Below the pieces are notes generated by a model. It was not told where the DNA came from. It saw only the letters and a program-made list of their open reading frames with translations, and made no database searches. This document shows, in pieces, positions 7,542 to 15,018 of a stretch of 64,000 nt of DNA; position 1 is the first letter of the stretch; each line of letters begins with the position of its first letter. The position numbers and the translations under genes are program-made. Where the stretch lies: assembly GCF_010119245.1 (NCBI RefSeq), contig NZ_WNKG01000017.1:1-64000 (forward strand), given 5' to 3'. This DNA comes from Cyclobacterium salsum (GTDB lineage: Bacteria; Bacteroidota; Bacteroidia; Cytophagales; Cyclobacteriaceae).

Positions 7542-8249
7542 ATGAAAAATTTAATGAAATTCTATCTGTTCCTCACTGCGTTTTTTCTAGCAGTCACCTG
7601 TGCGCAGGCACAAGATACGGCCCTGCCAAAAAAAGAATCCAACATTGACCTGGCCTTGGGAATGGGCGAAAGCAGCAGCTTCTCCTATGCACTTTCCTGG
7701 AATACCAGCTATGGTTTGTTCTCCTCCAATAAATTTCGCATGGGATACGGTATCCGTTTCTCCGGTTTTACCGGAAGCGAGCTAAACTACATCACAGCTC
7801 CTGCCGACCTTACAGGGGATGATGCCACCATTGACACCCTGCTGGTAAATAGTCCACATTCCATGGGCCTAAGTGCGCTGATAACCTTACAGTATCAATT
7901 CAGCTCCAAATTCAAACTAGGTTTTAATATTGATGTGATCGGAGTGGGATTTGGGAGCACAGATGACTCCAGGTTTATCTCTTCCGAAAACACCGGGCAG
8001 TATCCCCAAACACTCGAATCAAGCCCATCTTCCTTTAACTTGCTGCTAGGCGGAGACAACGATTTGGGTCAGCTCAAATCGGAATTTTACATCGCCTATG
8101 CCCTGTCTGAAAAAACCTGGTTAAGAGGGGGGATGGACATGACCTTTACCGAATACACCACCAGCCAGGAACTTACCAACGCCAACGATCGCTTCAGGTA
8201 CAAGCCTGTACTCGTTTTTCTGGCAGTCTCTTACAACCCTTTTAACTAA
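7542..8249 (+). CDS. Outer-membrane beta-barrel protein
   Basis: A 235-residue protein with a clear Sec signal peptide (MKNLMKFYLFLTAFFLAVTC, then AQAQD). The mature part shows alternating hydrophobic/polar strands with many aromatic ends and finishes at YKPVLVFLAVSYNPFN, typical of a small outer-membrane barrel of 8 to 10 strands. No ligand or family can be assigned. It lies in the envelope-gene run behind the ECF sigma factor. Confidence 0.7.
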   Translation: MKNLMKFYLFLTAFFLAVTCAQAQDTALPKKESNIDLALGMGESSSFSYALSWNTSYGLFSSNKFRMGYGIRFSGFTGSELNYITAPADLTGDDATIDTLLVNSPHSMGLSALITLQYQFSSKFKLGFNIDVIGVGFGSTDDSRFISSENTGQYPQTLESSPSSFNLLLGGDNDLGQLKSEFYIAYALSEKTWLRGGMDMTFTEYTTSQELTNANDRFRYKPVLVFLAVSYNPFN

Positions 8250-8270
8250 CACCTTTCAAACCTACTTAAC

Positions 8271-8366
8271 ATGAAATCGAGCATGACCAGAACGTCATAT
8301 AGAGAGATGACTATCAATCATGCGAGATTCCATATGGCCTTTAAAAAGCAAATTATAATCATATGA
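8271..8366 (+). CDS. Possible 31-residue leader ORF coupled to yceI-like gene
   Basis: An ATG at 8271 (MKSSMTRTSYREM...) opens a 31-residue frame whose TGA (8364-8366) overlaps the ATG (8363) of the YceI gene in the ATGA arrangement used for translational coupling. The peptide is polar and has no recognisable domain. Length and lack of homology make chance possible; the exact overlap is the only reason to list it. Confidence 0.25.
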   Translation: MKSSMTRTSYREMTINHARFHMAFKKQIIII

Positions 8367-8902
8367 AACTATCGTTCTTAGTAGTACTTTGGTTCTGGAT
8401 TATCAATCCTCAACCCGGAGATACCCATGCTAAATGGGAAGGAACTCAGGAAGAATCGTCTATCAAATTTAATATTCGGAACCTGGGAATAAATGTAGAA
8501 GGGGTGTTCGATTCCTTTACGACCGAAGTCGATTATAACAAAAATCAGCCTTCAAGCAGTCGCTTTTCAGCAAAAATACAAGTAAATTCCATCAATACCG
8601 GCATCAACAAACGAGACAACCACCTGAGACAAGAGGAGTTTTTTCATGTAGAAAAATATCCGACCATCACCTTTCAGTCTACAGAGGTAAGCAGTCCGGG
8701 CTCCAATCAACTAAAAGTAAAAGGGGATTTAACCATCAAAGGAAAAACACTACCTATTGAATTGGATGTAACCATTTCTGAATCCGGAGGCAAGATTGCT
8801 TTCACCATTTCAGGTGAATTGGATCGCCGGGATTTTGGGGTTGGCGGCAGCAGTTGGACCATGTCTGATGATGTGTATTTAGATCTATATGTCGAAAACT
8901 GA
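8363..8902 (+). CDS. YceI-like family protein
   Basis: A 179-residue member of the YceI/lipocalin-like fold that binds isoprenoid-type lipids in characterised relatives. A short hydrophobic N-terminus (MKLSFLVVLWFWI) suggests export. Family marks are IKFNIRNLGINVEGVF, INTGINKRDNHLRQEEFFHVEKYPTITF and, near the C-terminus, LDRRDFGVGGSSWTMSDDV. Complete in length. It sits between the small beta-barrel and the Omp85-like barrel, so it is probably periplasmic. An isoprenoid ligand would fit a relic of polyketide biosynthesis just downstream, but that link is speculation. Confidence 0.85.
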   Translation: MKLSFLVVLWFWIINPQPGDTHAKWEGTQEESSIKFNIRNLGINVEGVFDSFTTEVDYNKNQPSSSRFSAKIQVNSINTGINKRDNHLRQEEFFHVEKYPTITFQSTEVSSPGSNQLKVKGDLTIKGKTLPIELDVTISESGGKIAFTISGELDRRDFGVGGSSWTMSDDVYLDLYVEN

Positions 8903-8908
8903 CCTTAA

Positions 8909-9058
8909 TATGGGAATATGTCTTCGGTCACCATACTATTTGTATTGGATCGGATTCTAAAAGATCCAGGCATTATAAATGGGAACACGAAAATGATTTA
9001 TGCCGCTGCCTTCGGTCCGGGCGTATCCCTGGAAAGCGCACTGATCAGGTATAACTAA
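8909..9058 (+). pseudogene. 3' relic of a type III polyketide synthase gene
   Basis: A 49-codon frame, preceded at once by a stop, reads YGNMSSVTILFVLDRILKDP and later AAAFGPGVSLESALIRYN before its stop. This matches the C-terminal 45 residues of chalcone/stilbene synthase-like enzymes, including the catalytic-Asn segment (GNMSSVTIL) and the GFGPG loop. It lines up with residues about 315-357 of the intact synthase at 51263-52342, with several substitutions. Nothing resembling the first 310 residues precedes it; the YceI gene ends six bases upstream. It is therefore a truncated, non-functional remnant. Confidence 0.8.
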
Positions 9059-9066
9059 AAGAAAAT

Positions 9067-10179
9067 TTGACCAACGACTTGCACCCAGCAGTAAACATAC
9101 CGAAACATCTTTCCTTTATCATCACGGTTTTTCTGTTGATGGTGAGCACGCAGTTGGCCCTGGCCCAGGAAGACGAAAACGACAGCACCATTTTCAAGGC
9201 CCTGCCCCTGGCTTATTACACCCCGGAAACACGCATTGCATTTGAAGCATTCGCCTTTTACAGCTACTATTCAGAAGGCAGCCGGAGGAAATCCAATATC
9301 CGCCTTTTTGCCACCTACACCCAAAACCGGCAGTATCTATTGACCATTCCCTGGCAAATATATACGGCTGATGACCGGTATTTTCTAAACGGTAGCCTCG
9401 ACTATCGAAAATTTCCGGAATACTATTATGGAATAGGGAATGACACCCAGGAAGCCCATCGGGCACTTTATGAGTTTTCTGCCTTTACATTAAGCAGCAA
9501 AAGCTACAGTAAACTGGAAAATGATACCTATATGGGTATCTCCCTGCAGGGACAGTGGCTTACGCCGGAATTTCCTGAAAACGAAGTCATTTTTAATGAC
9601 ATTGCTCTCGAAAATGGGGAAAAGGGCTATTCCTACCTGAGCCTGGGCCCCTCCTTTATGTGGGACAAAAGAGATCACATCCTGTCACCTTCAGATGGAA
9701 GTTTCTTAGAATTTACACCCGTGTTTGGGATGGGGAAAGCCAATGAAAATCCCATCTACTTTGGGTTGGCTACCCTGGATATTCGGGACTATTGGAAATT
9801 GGGAGAAAAGGCTACCTGGGCGAATCAATTTGTCGCCCAGTTTTCGATGGGAACGGTTCCATTCCGGGCATTGCCTACCCTTGGGGGGGCCTTTTTGCAT
9901 AGGGGTTACTACCAGGGTCGGTTTCGGGATAAGCACCTCATGATATTGCAGTCGGAATTTCGTCAGCATGTCAAAGGTAGGTTTGGATTTGTAGTCTTCG
10001 GGTCGATGGGAAGGGTCTATCCGGATATACGAACCGAATTGGTCCAACATATCCACCTGGCGACAGGGGCCGGAATCCGGGTACGCGTCAGCAAAAAGGA
10101 CCGCACCAATGTTCGCTTTGATTACAGCGTTACTCCGGACTCAACCGGGTTTTATATTTATTTTGCCGAGTCCTTTTAA
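9067..10179 (+). CDS. Omp85/D15-like outer-membrane barrel (BamA/TamA-like)
   Basis: A 370-residue protein with a signal peptide (FIITVFLLMVSTQLALAQ). The start is a TTG at 9067 because no ATG precedes the signal core. The C-terminal two thirds resemble the bacterial surface-antigen (D15/Omp85) barrel: SLGPSFMWDKRDHILSPSDG, then LPTLGGAFLHRGYYQGRFRD, where the RGYYxGRYRD-like motif marks the conserved lid-lock loop, then a terminal strand ending FAESF. No POTRA domains are present, so it is a barrel-only member of unknown role. Its stop overlaps the ATG of the ATP-grasp gene (TAATG), so the two are co-translated. Confidence 0.8.
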   Translation: MTNDLHPAVNIPKHLSFIITVFLLMVSTQLALAQEDENDSTIFKALPLAYYTPETRIAFEAFAFYSYYSEGSRRKSNIRLFATYTQNRQYLLTIPWQIYTADDRYFLNGSLDYRKFPEYYYGIGNDTQEAHRALYEFSAFTLSSKSYSKLENDTYMGISLQGQWLTPEFPENEVIFNDIALENGEKGYSYLSLGPSFMWDKRDHILSPSDGSFLEFTPVFGMGKANENPIYFGLATLDIRDYWKLGEKATWANQFVAQFSMGTVPFRALPTLGGAFLHRGYYQGRFRDKHLMILQSEFRQHVKGRFGFVVFGSMGRVYPDIRTELVQHIHLATGAGIRVRVSKKDRTNVRFDYSVTPDSTGFYIYFAESF

Positions 10180-11219
10180 TGTCAGTCATGCGCAGAAGAA
10201 ACCGCTCCACCCTCTACACCAAGCTATTCCACTGGGAATATTGGCCGACCTGGATCATTTATTTTCCGGTCTTTCTTTACTACCTGCTCCTTTCGCTAAA
10301 AGCCAGGAACTTCTTTTTCTTTTCCATGGCCAATCCCGAAATGGAAATGGGAGGTTTGTATAATTGCAGCAAAAACAAACAACTCAAAAAAATCCCTTCG
10401 GCTTTTAAGCCACGAACGCTGTACCTTAAACCAAACACCCAGCTTCAAGAAGTTCTCATCCGTCTTTCAAGTTTGAATCTGAACTTCCCGCTGATTGCCA
10501 AACCGGACCGGGGAGAGCGCGGCGTAGGTGTATCGCTGCTACATAGCTATAAACAACTCAAAAAATACCTGCACCAAACCCGGGTTGACTTTTTGATACA
10601 GGAGTATATCGACAGCCCCTTTGAGGCTGGTGTTTTTTATTATCGGATACCGGGCCAAAGCACTGGCACGATTCCCTCCCTGGTGGTAAAATCATTTCTG
10701 ACTATTAGAGGTGATGGCTATTCTACCGTTAAGGAACTTATACTACAAAAGCCAAGAGCCCGACTAATCGCTACTAAATTGCTGGCCCAAGAAGGGATAA
10801 ACCCGGACGAAATTTTACCTGGCGGAATCGAAAAACTATTAGAGCCCATTGGCAACCACAACCGTGGAACAAAATTCATGGATGGTAATCACCTCTGCAA
10901 TGAGGATCTGATCTATTTTTTTGATGCCTTAAGTTACCATATCCCAAACTTCTACTATGGCAGGTTTGACCTCAAGGCAGCCTCCGAAGAGGATTTTAAG
11001 AAGGGTTGGGGCATCAAAATACTGGAAGTAAACGGTGTCAATGCCGAGCCCGCCCATATTTATGATCCAAATGCGAAATTCTGGAAGGGAGTCCGAACCT
11101 TATTACATCACTGGAAAGTCATTTATGCGATCAGTATGGAAAATAAAGAAAGGGGATTCAAACCCGCCTCGTTTGGTGCCGCCTGGAGGCATTTTAAAGA
11201 ATGGAAAAACCAGAAATAA
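10179..11219 (+). CDS. Membrane-anchored ATP-grasp enzyme, function unknown
   Basis: A 346-residue protein. An N-terminal hydrophobic segment (WIIYFPVFLYYLLLSL, about 26-41) precedes NPEMEMGGLYNCSK. An ATP-grasp domain follows: IAKPDRGERGVGV (lysine plus Gly-rich loop), FLIQEYIDSPFEAGVFYYR, then YYGRFDLK and ILEVNGVNAEP supplying the Mg-binding acid and Asn. The D-Ala-D-Ala ligase/carboxylate-amine ligase superfamily is clear, but the substrate is not. Overlap of one base with the Omp85-like gene upstream suggests the pair makes and handles a modified envelope molecule; this is inference. Not a Ddl: it lacks the Ddl N-terminal domain. Confidence 0.75.
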   Translation: MSVMRRRNRSTLYTKLFHWEYWPTWIIYFPVFLYYLLLSLKARNFFFFSMANPEMEMGGLYNCSKNKQLKKIPSAFKPRTLYLKPNTQLQEVLIRLSSLNLNFPLIAKPDRGERGVGVSLLHSYKQLKKYLHQTRVDFLIQEYIDSPFEAGVFYYRIPGQSTGTIPSLVVKSFLTIRGDGYSTVKELILQKPRARLIATKLLAQEGINPDEILPGGIEKLLEPIGNHNRGTKFMDGNHLCNEDLIYFFDALSYHIPNFYYGRFDLKAASEEDFKKGWGIKILEVNGVNAEPAHIYDPNAKFWKGVRTLLHHWKVIYAISMENKERGFKPASFGAAWRHFKEWKNQK

Positions 11220-11290
11220 TATATTTATTTTTTTGTCAGGTTTCCATACGCTTTACGTCTATTAGCACGAATCAGAAAAATATTATCATC

Positions 11291-11797
11291 ATGAGTCGGT
11301 TTGGGGGCCTTTTAATCCTAATTGGAGTGCTGTTTCTAACACAGGTTTCGGCGCAAGATCAGCAAGTTTTGTTTACGATAGAACGCAGTCTGAATGAAGA
11401 TCAGATTGTTTATTTTCTGCATTTGGATAAAAATGGCAAGCCTGCAAAAGAAGTTCCAATAAGCCTGAAATGGCTGGACAATGAAAAAACGGGCGAATTG
11501 ATCCCGGTAAACTGGATCAAAAAGAAATTTGGTTACGGAATCGATATTCTTTCTCATAGAAGCGACCAGGTAACCTTCCAATTTGTTTCTTACGACAAAA
11601 AAATATTCACCTTAAAAAAAGACCTTTTCGGCAACTATGGAGTATTCGCCAAAATTAATGATCGCATGATGAAAATCAGACATATTTACCTGGAAATTGA
11701 TGGGGGGTCGTTTTGGAAACCCAATATCACGGAAGTATCTGTCGTGGGATCTCATGAATTGGCCAATACCCGTGTGAAAGAAACCTTTAACCCCTAA
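11291..11797 (+). CDS. DUF4833 domain protein, exported
   Basis: A 168-residue protein with a signal peptide (MSRFGGLLILIGVLFLTQ, then VSAQD). The mature part fits DUF4833: LFTIERSLNEDQIVYFLHLD, VPISLKWLDNEKTGE, WIKKKFGYGI and a C-terminal beta-rich half. The frame is open from 11201, but that region overlaps the ATP-grasp gene and hides the signal peptide, so the ATG at 11291 is preferred. The function of the family is unknown. It lies 71 bases after the ATP-grasp gene and 4 bases before the DinB gene. Confidence 0.8.
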   Translation: MSRFGGLLILIGVLFLTQVSAQDQQVLFTIERSLNEDQIVYFLHLDKNGKPAKEVPISLKWLDNEKTGELIPVNWIKKKFGYGIDILSHRSDQVTFQFVSYDKKIFTLKKDLFGNYGVFAKINDRMMKIRHIYLEIDGGSFWKPNITEVSVVGSHELANTRVKETFNP

Positions 11798-11801
11798 ATC
11801 C

Positions 11802-12317
11802 ATGCAACTTGATTGTCAGGAAAATCTTAAAAGCATCGCTTCGCTACTAGATAAGTTGAATGCAGAACAATACCAATTTCCCTCCTCTTACTTGTCCGGG
11901 GCCTCTATCGGTCAACACATTCGGCACATCCTTGAATTCTATACCTGCTTGTCGCAGGCCTACAGGGATGGAGGAGCGGTTAATTACGACAAACGAAGGC
12001 GGGCCATGCTCCTGGAAAAAAAACCTGCAGAAGCCGCAAAGATAATTCGTCAAATGATCCATTGGCTGGAATCAGAGAAAATGGTAGGACCGGTTTACCT
12101 GGTTGCTTCCTATGCGGTGTCCACAGAACAAACCTGTACCATCCCTTCCTCCTTTCAGCGGGAGTTGGCTTACTGCCTGGAACATAGTATCCACCATCAG
12201 GCCTTAATAAAAATAGGGCTTTTTGAACAGGGATTGTCCGATCTCATCGATGCCCATTTTGGGGTAGCCCCCTCTACTATTAAATTCCGAATGCAAAGCA
12301 GTCCGGAGTCATCCTAA
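11802..12317 (+). CDS. DinB-like family protein
   Basis: A 171-residue helical-bundle protein. The metal-ligand pattern of DinB/YfiT-type proteins is visible: SIGQHIRHILEFY near residues 35-47 and LEHSIHHQALIKIGL near 125-140, with FGVAPSTI following. Known relatives bind a divalent metal and some act as thiol transferases. It is cytoplasmic, without signal peptide. Spacing of 4 bases from DUF4833 and 14 bases to the next gene indicates an operon. Confidence 0.78.
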   Translation: MQLDCQENLKSIASLLDKLNAEQYQFPSSYLSGASIGQHIRHILEFYTCLSQAYRDGGAVNYDKRRRAMLLEKKPAEAAKIIRQMIHWLESEKMVGPVYLVASYAVSTEQTCTIPSSFQRELAYCLEHSIHHQALIKIGLFEQGLSDLIDAHFGVAPSTIKFRMQSSPESS

Positions 12318-12331
12318 ACCATCTCTTTCTA

Positions 12332-12895
12332 ATGAAACGTAACGCTACTCTTCTATTTTTATCCCTGGTTCTGGTTCATCTAAACGGGTTTTCTTCTTTT
12401 GCTCAAGAGGCTCCATCCTATAAAAACAGGATCGGAATCAATGCGCTGGGACTACCGGCCGAAAACCTGGTACTGAGCTATGAACACAGTTTTAGAAAAA
12501 ATGGGCTGTGGCTGGGATTGGAACACCGCCTCAATCAATTATCGGATGATAAAGACCAACAAGTCAATTCCCTGGCTTTGGAATACCGGTATTATTTTTT
12601 TGCTGAAGATAACCTGGCCGAAGGTCTTTTTGCCGGTGTCTATTCCAAGTACCGCTGGGGCGAGGAAAATACAGTAAGTGGCAGCAGCATACAACATGAA
12701 TACCAGGCCGTATTTTCAGGATTGAACGCCGGATATCGATACAATTATAAGAGATTAGCACTATCCGCTTTTTTAGGTTATGGCCTTCCTCTTTGGTCTA
12801 CCGAGTCTACCCGTCCCGCCGGTGCCACTCATGAACTCAATGAAAATTTTGAAACTGATCTGAGAATTGGATTGACCGTAGGATTCGGTTTTTAA
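12332..12895 (+). CDS. Outer-membrane beta-barrel protein
   Basis: A 187-residue protein with a signal peptide (MKRNATLLFLSLVLVHLNGF, then SSFAQE). Mature strands run from YKNRIGINALGLPAENLVLSYEH to a terminal RIGLTVGFGF ending in Phe, as in small barrels with DUF3575-like character. About eight strands can be counted. Ligand unknown. It lies between the DinB gene and the AraC regulator in a tight same-strand run. Confidence 0.65.
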   Translation: MKRNATLLFLSLVLVHLNGFSSFAQEAPSYKNRIGINALGLPAENLVLSYEHSFRKNGLWLGLEHRLNQLSDDKDQQVNSLALEYRYYFFAEDNLAEGLFAGVYSKYRWGEENTVSGSSIQHEYQAVFSGLNAGYRYNYKRLALSAFLGYGLPLWSTESTRPAGATHELNENFETDLRIGLTVGFGF

Positions 12896-12904
12896 GGAGA
12901 AGCC

Positions 12905-13762
12905 ATGCACAAAACCTTTGAAATAGCAACCGTTGAATGGAGTTTCCATCTGGCCGATGGAAATGATTTCGAGCAGGCGCTTACGGAAACAGTAAACCAT
13001 CTTAAGTTTTTTTGGAATTACGGAGCAGAGACGCTAAAGCTACGGGTTGATCATCAGGAGGTACGCTTAGAACCCAACCATTTGCTAAGTTGCACCTACC
13101 TTCAAAAAATAGACGTACTCCATGAGCATCCGCATCCTGAGGTGCTATTATTGGCTTTTAACCGTGGGTTTTACTGCATTCACACCCATGATTCCGAAGT
13201 TTCCTGCAATGGATTCCTCTTTTTTGGCTCTAACTACACCCCCGTGGTCAAATTGGATGATGCAGAAAACGGAAGGCTACGTACCCTTGCGAGTGTCCTG
13301 CAGGAAGAATTCGATACACGGGACCAAAATCAGGAGGAAATGCTTCGCTTACTTTTGAAACGGTTCATTATCCGTGTATCCCGCCTGGCACGCAAGCAAC
13401 TCCTCAACCGAAAATTACCGGAAAAGGAACTGGAATTGATACGGCAGTTTAATGTCTTGGTAGAAGAACATTTCAAAAAGTACCGGCAAGTAGCTGACTA
13501 TGCCGACCTAATGCACCGATCACCCAAAACCATCGCCAATATCTTTGCCTTGCAGGGGGAGAAAAGTCCGCTGGAAATAATCCACGATCGAGTAGCATTA
13601 GAAGCCAAACGGCTGCTGCTCTATACCGATAAACCCTCTAAAGAAATCGGCTGGGACTTGGGTTTTGAGGACCCTTCTCAGTTCAATCGCTTCTTTAAAA
13701 GGCAAACCGATCTTCCTCCCAGAGAGTTTCGGGAGCGATTTTCCACCTATGTTTTCAAATAA
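12905..13762 (+). CDS. AraC family transcriptional regulator
   Basis: A 285-residue regulator. Residues 1-165 form an N-terminal sensor region with no signature I can name. The C-terminal 100 residues are the AraC double helix-turn-helix: DYADLMHRSPKTIANIF, then SPLEIIHDRVALEAKRLLLY, then SKEIGWDLGFEDPSQFNRFF ending LPPREFRERF. An unusually strong Shine-Dalgarno sequence for this genome (AAGGAG, six bases before the ATG) points to efficient translation. It ends the same-strand run and converges on the PepSY/siderophore receptor operon, so it may control either. Confidence 0.88.
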   Translation: MHKTFEIATVEWSFHLADGNDFEQALTETVNHLKFFWNYGAETLKLRVDHQEVRLEPNHLLSCTYLQKIDVLHEHPHPEVLLLAFNRGFYCIHTHDSEVSCNGFLFFGSNYTPVVKLDDAENGRLRTLASVLQEEFDTRDQNQEEMLRLLLKRFIIRVSRLARKQLLNRKLPEKELELIRQFNVLVEEHFKKYRQVADYADLMHRSPKTIANIFALQGEKSPLEIIHDRVALEAKRLLLYTDKPSKEIGWDLGFEDPSQFNRFFKRQTDLPPREFRERFSTYVFK

Positions 13763-13845
13763 GGAGATGCTATCTTACTAACTCCTAACCATCATCGGTA
13801 GCTTTTGGATGGTATCCGAATAAACGATCGCTTGAAGCAGAACTA

Positions 13846-15018
13846 CTAGGCTTCCACCAGCGTTTTGCTTTGCTTTCGGTTAAGGACCTTCGTTTCTTTT
13901 CCAGCCTTGCCGGGTTTTTTCCTTCTCCCCCACCAAATCATACATCCGGTAATTGGCAGCGATGCAATCAGGGCACTCAGGCAAAAGGCAAGGAATTTAC
14001 CCGGTAAACCCGCAATCGCTCCTACATGAATATCGTAGTTCATCCGGTTTAGTTTTTCCCCAAAGCCAGCCTCCGGAAATCGGCCCCAAACATGGTCTAC
14101 TGTGATTTCTTCCAGGCTGTATTGATCGAAATAGCGGTAATCCATTTTCCAGTAGGTATCCGCATCCGGATTGGCATTGGCCGCGATGGCTCCGTGTTCG
14201 TTTTCGGCAGGATGTACTTCAATCCAATCAGCATCGGGGTAAAGACGGTTCATTTTGGCCCAAACCTGGTCTATGGCTGGGGTGTTAGCTTCCGATACCT
14301 GGATGGAATCAGAAAGCGGGGTGTAGTACTCGATAAAGGATTTTCCTCCGGTAGTCGTGTAAAAAACCGCATCCCGAAACCAGGAAAAACCCCATACTAA
14401 TCCCGTCAGCGCAAAGATCAAGGCAAATACCATCACATAAAACCCAAGAACCCGGTGTAGATCGAAGTTTCTTCGTCTCCATCGCGCATTCCAGCGGATT
14501 TTAAGGGCCTGTTTCAGATTAACCTTCTTTTTGGGCCACCAAAGTACCAGGCCGGATACTACCATCACCAAAAAAATAAGGGTAAAACTAGCTACTACCG
14601 GCTGCCCGATTTCCGGAGGAAGCCAAAGGTAAAAATGACCATCCAGAATAATCCTGAAAAAATCAGCGTATTCATCCTTTACCTTTTGCACCATTCCCGT
14701 GTAGGGATTGACATAGACGAAATAATAATAATGTTCTTCAAAGCTGTAATAGATCGCCATGGCTGCCCGCTCCGCCTTGGGGTAGAGCACCGCATGCAGG
14801 TGTTTGTCCGGTAGGGCTTCGTCTGCTGCTTCCCATATTTTACTTGGCGGAAGGACCGCCGTTTCCTGTGGGGTCACATACCGGTAAGGCTGGAGCAAGT
14901 CTTGTATTTCCGATTGGAAGGCATACAAACAGCCCGTAACGGCGACGATAAATACCACCAGCCCGGAAGATAATCCGAGCCAGAGGTGCATTTTTCTGAT
15001 GTAGTTCTTCAAACGCAT
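13846..15018 (-). CDS. PepSY-associated TM-helix protein (siderophore-linked)
   Basis: A 390-residue inner-membrane protein with four hydrophobic helices (about 14-36, 148-170, 200-222 and 345-368) and the PepSY-TM opening RKMHLWLGLSSGL. Members sit beside siderophore receptors and are thought to reduce ferric siderophores or assist their processing. I start at the ATG at 15018, which shares one base with the stop of the upstream receptor (TAATG), rather than at 15081 inside that gene. The C-terminus is basic (KKPGKAGKET). Translation is very probably coupled to the receptor. Confidence 0.88.
   Translation of the reverse strand: MRLKNYIRKMHLWLGLSSGLVVFIVAVTGCLYAFQSEIQDLLQPYRYVTPQETAVLPPSKIWEAADEALPDKHLHAVLYPKAERAAMAIYYSFEEHYYYFVYVNPYTGMVQKVKDEYADFFRIILDGHFYLWLPPEIGQPVVASFTLIFLVMVVSGLVLWWPKKKVNLKQALKIRWNARWRRRNFDLHRVLGFYVMVFALIFALTGLVWGFSWFRDAVFYTTTGGKSFIEYYTPLSDSIQVSEANTPAIDQVWAKMNRLYPDADWIEVHPAENEHGAIAANANPDADTYWKMDYRYFDQYSLEEITVDHVWGRFPEAGFGEKLNRMNYDIHVGAIAGLPGKFLAFCLSALIASLPITGCMIWWGRRKKPGKAGKETKVLNRKQSKTLVEA

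Noticed and set aside
10179-11219. D-alanine-D-alanine ligase
   Set aside because: Only the ATP-grasp half is shared. The Ddl N-terminal domain is absent and a membrane anchor is present.
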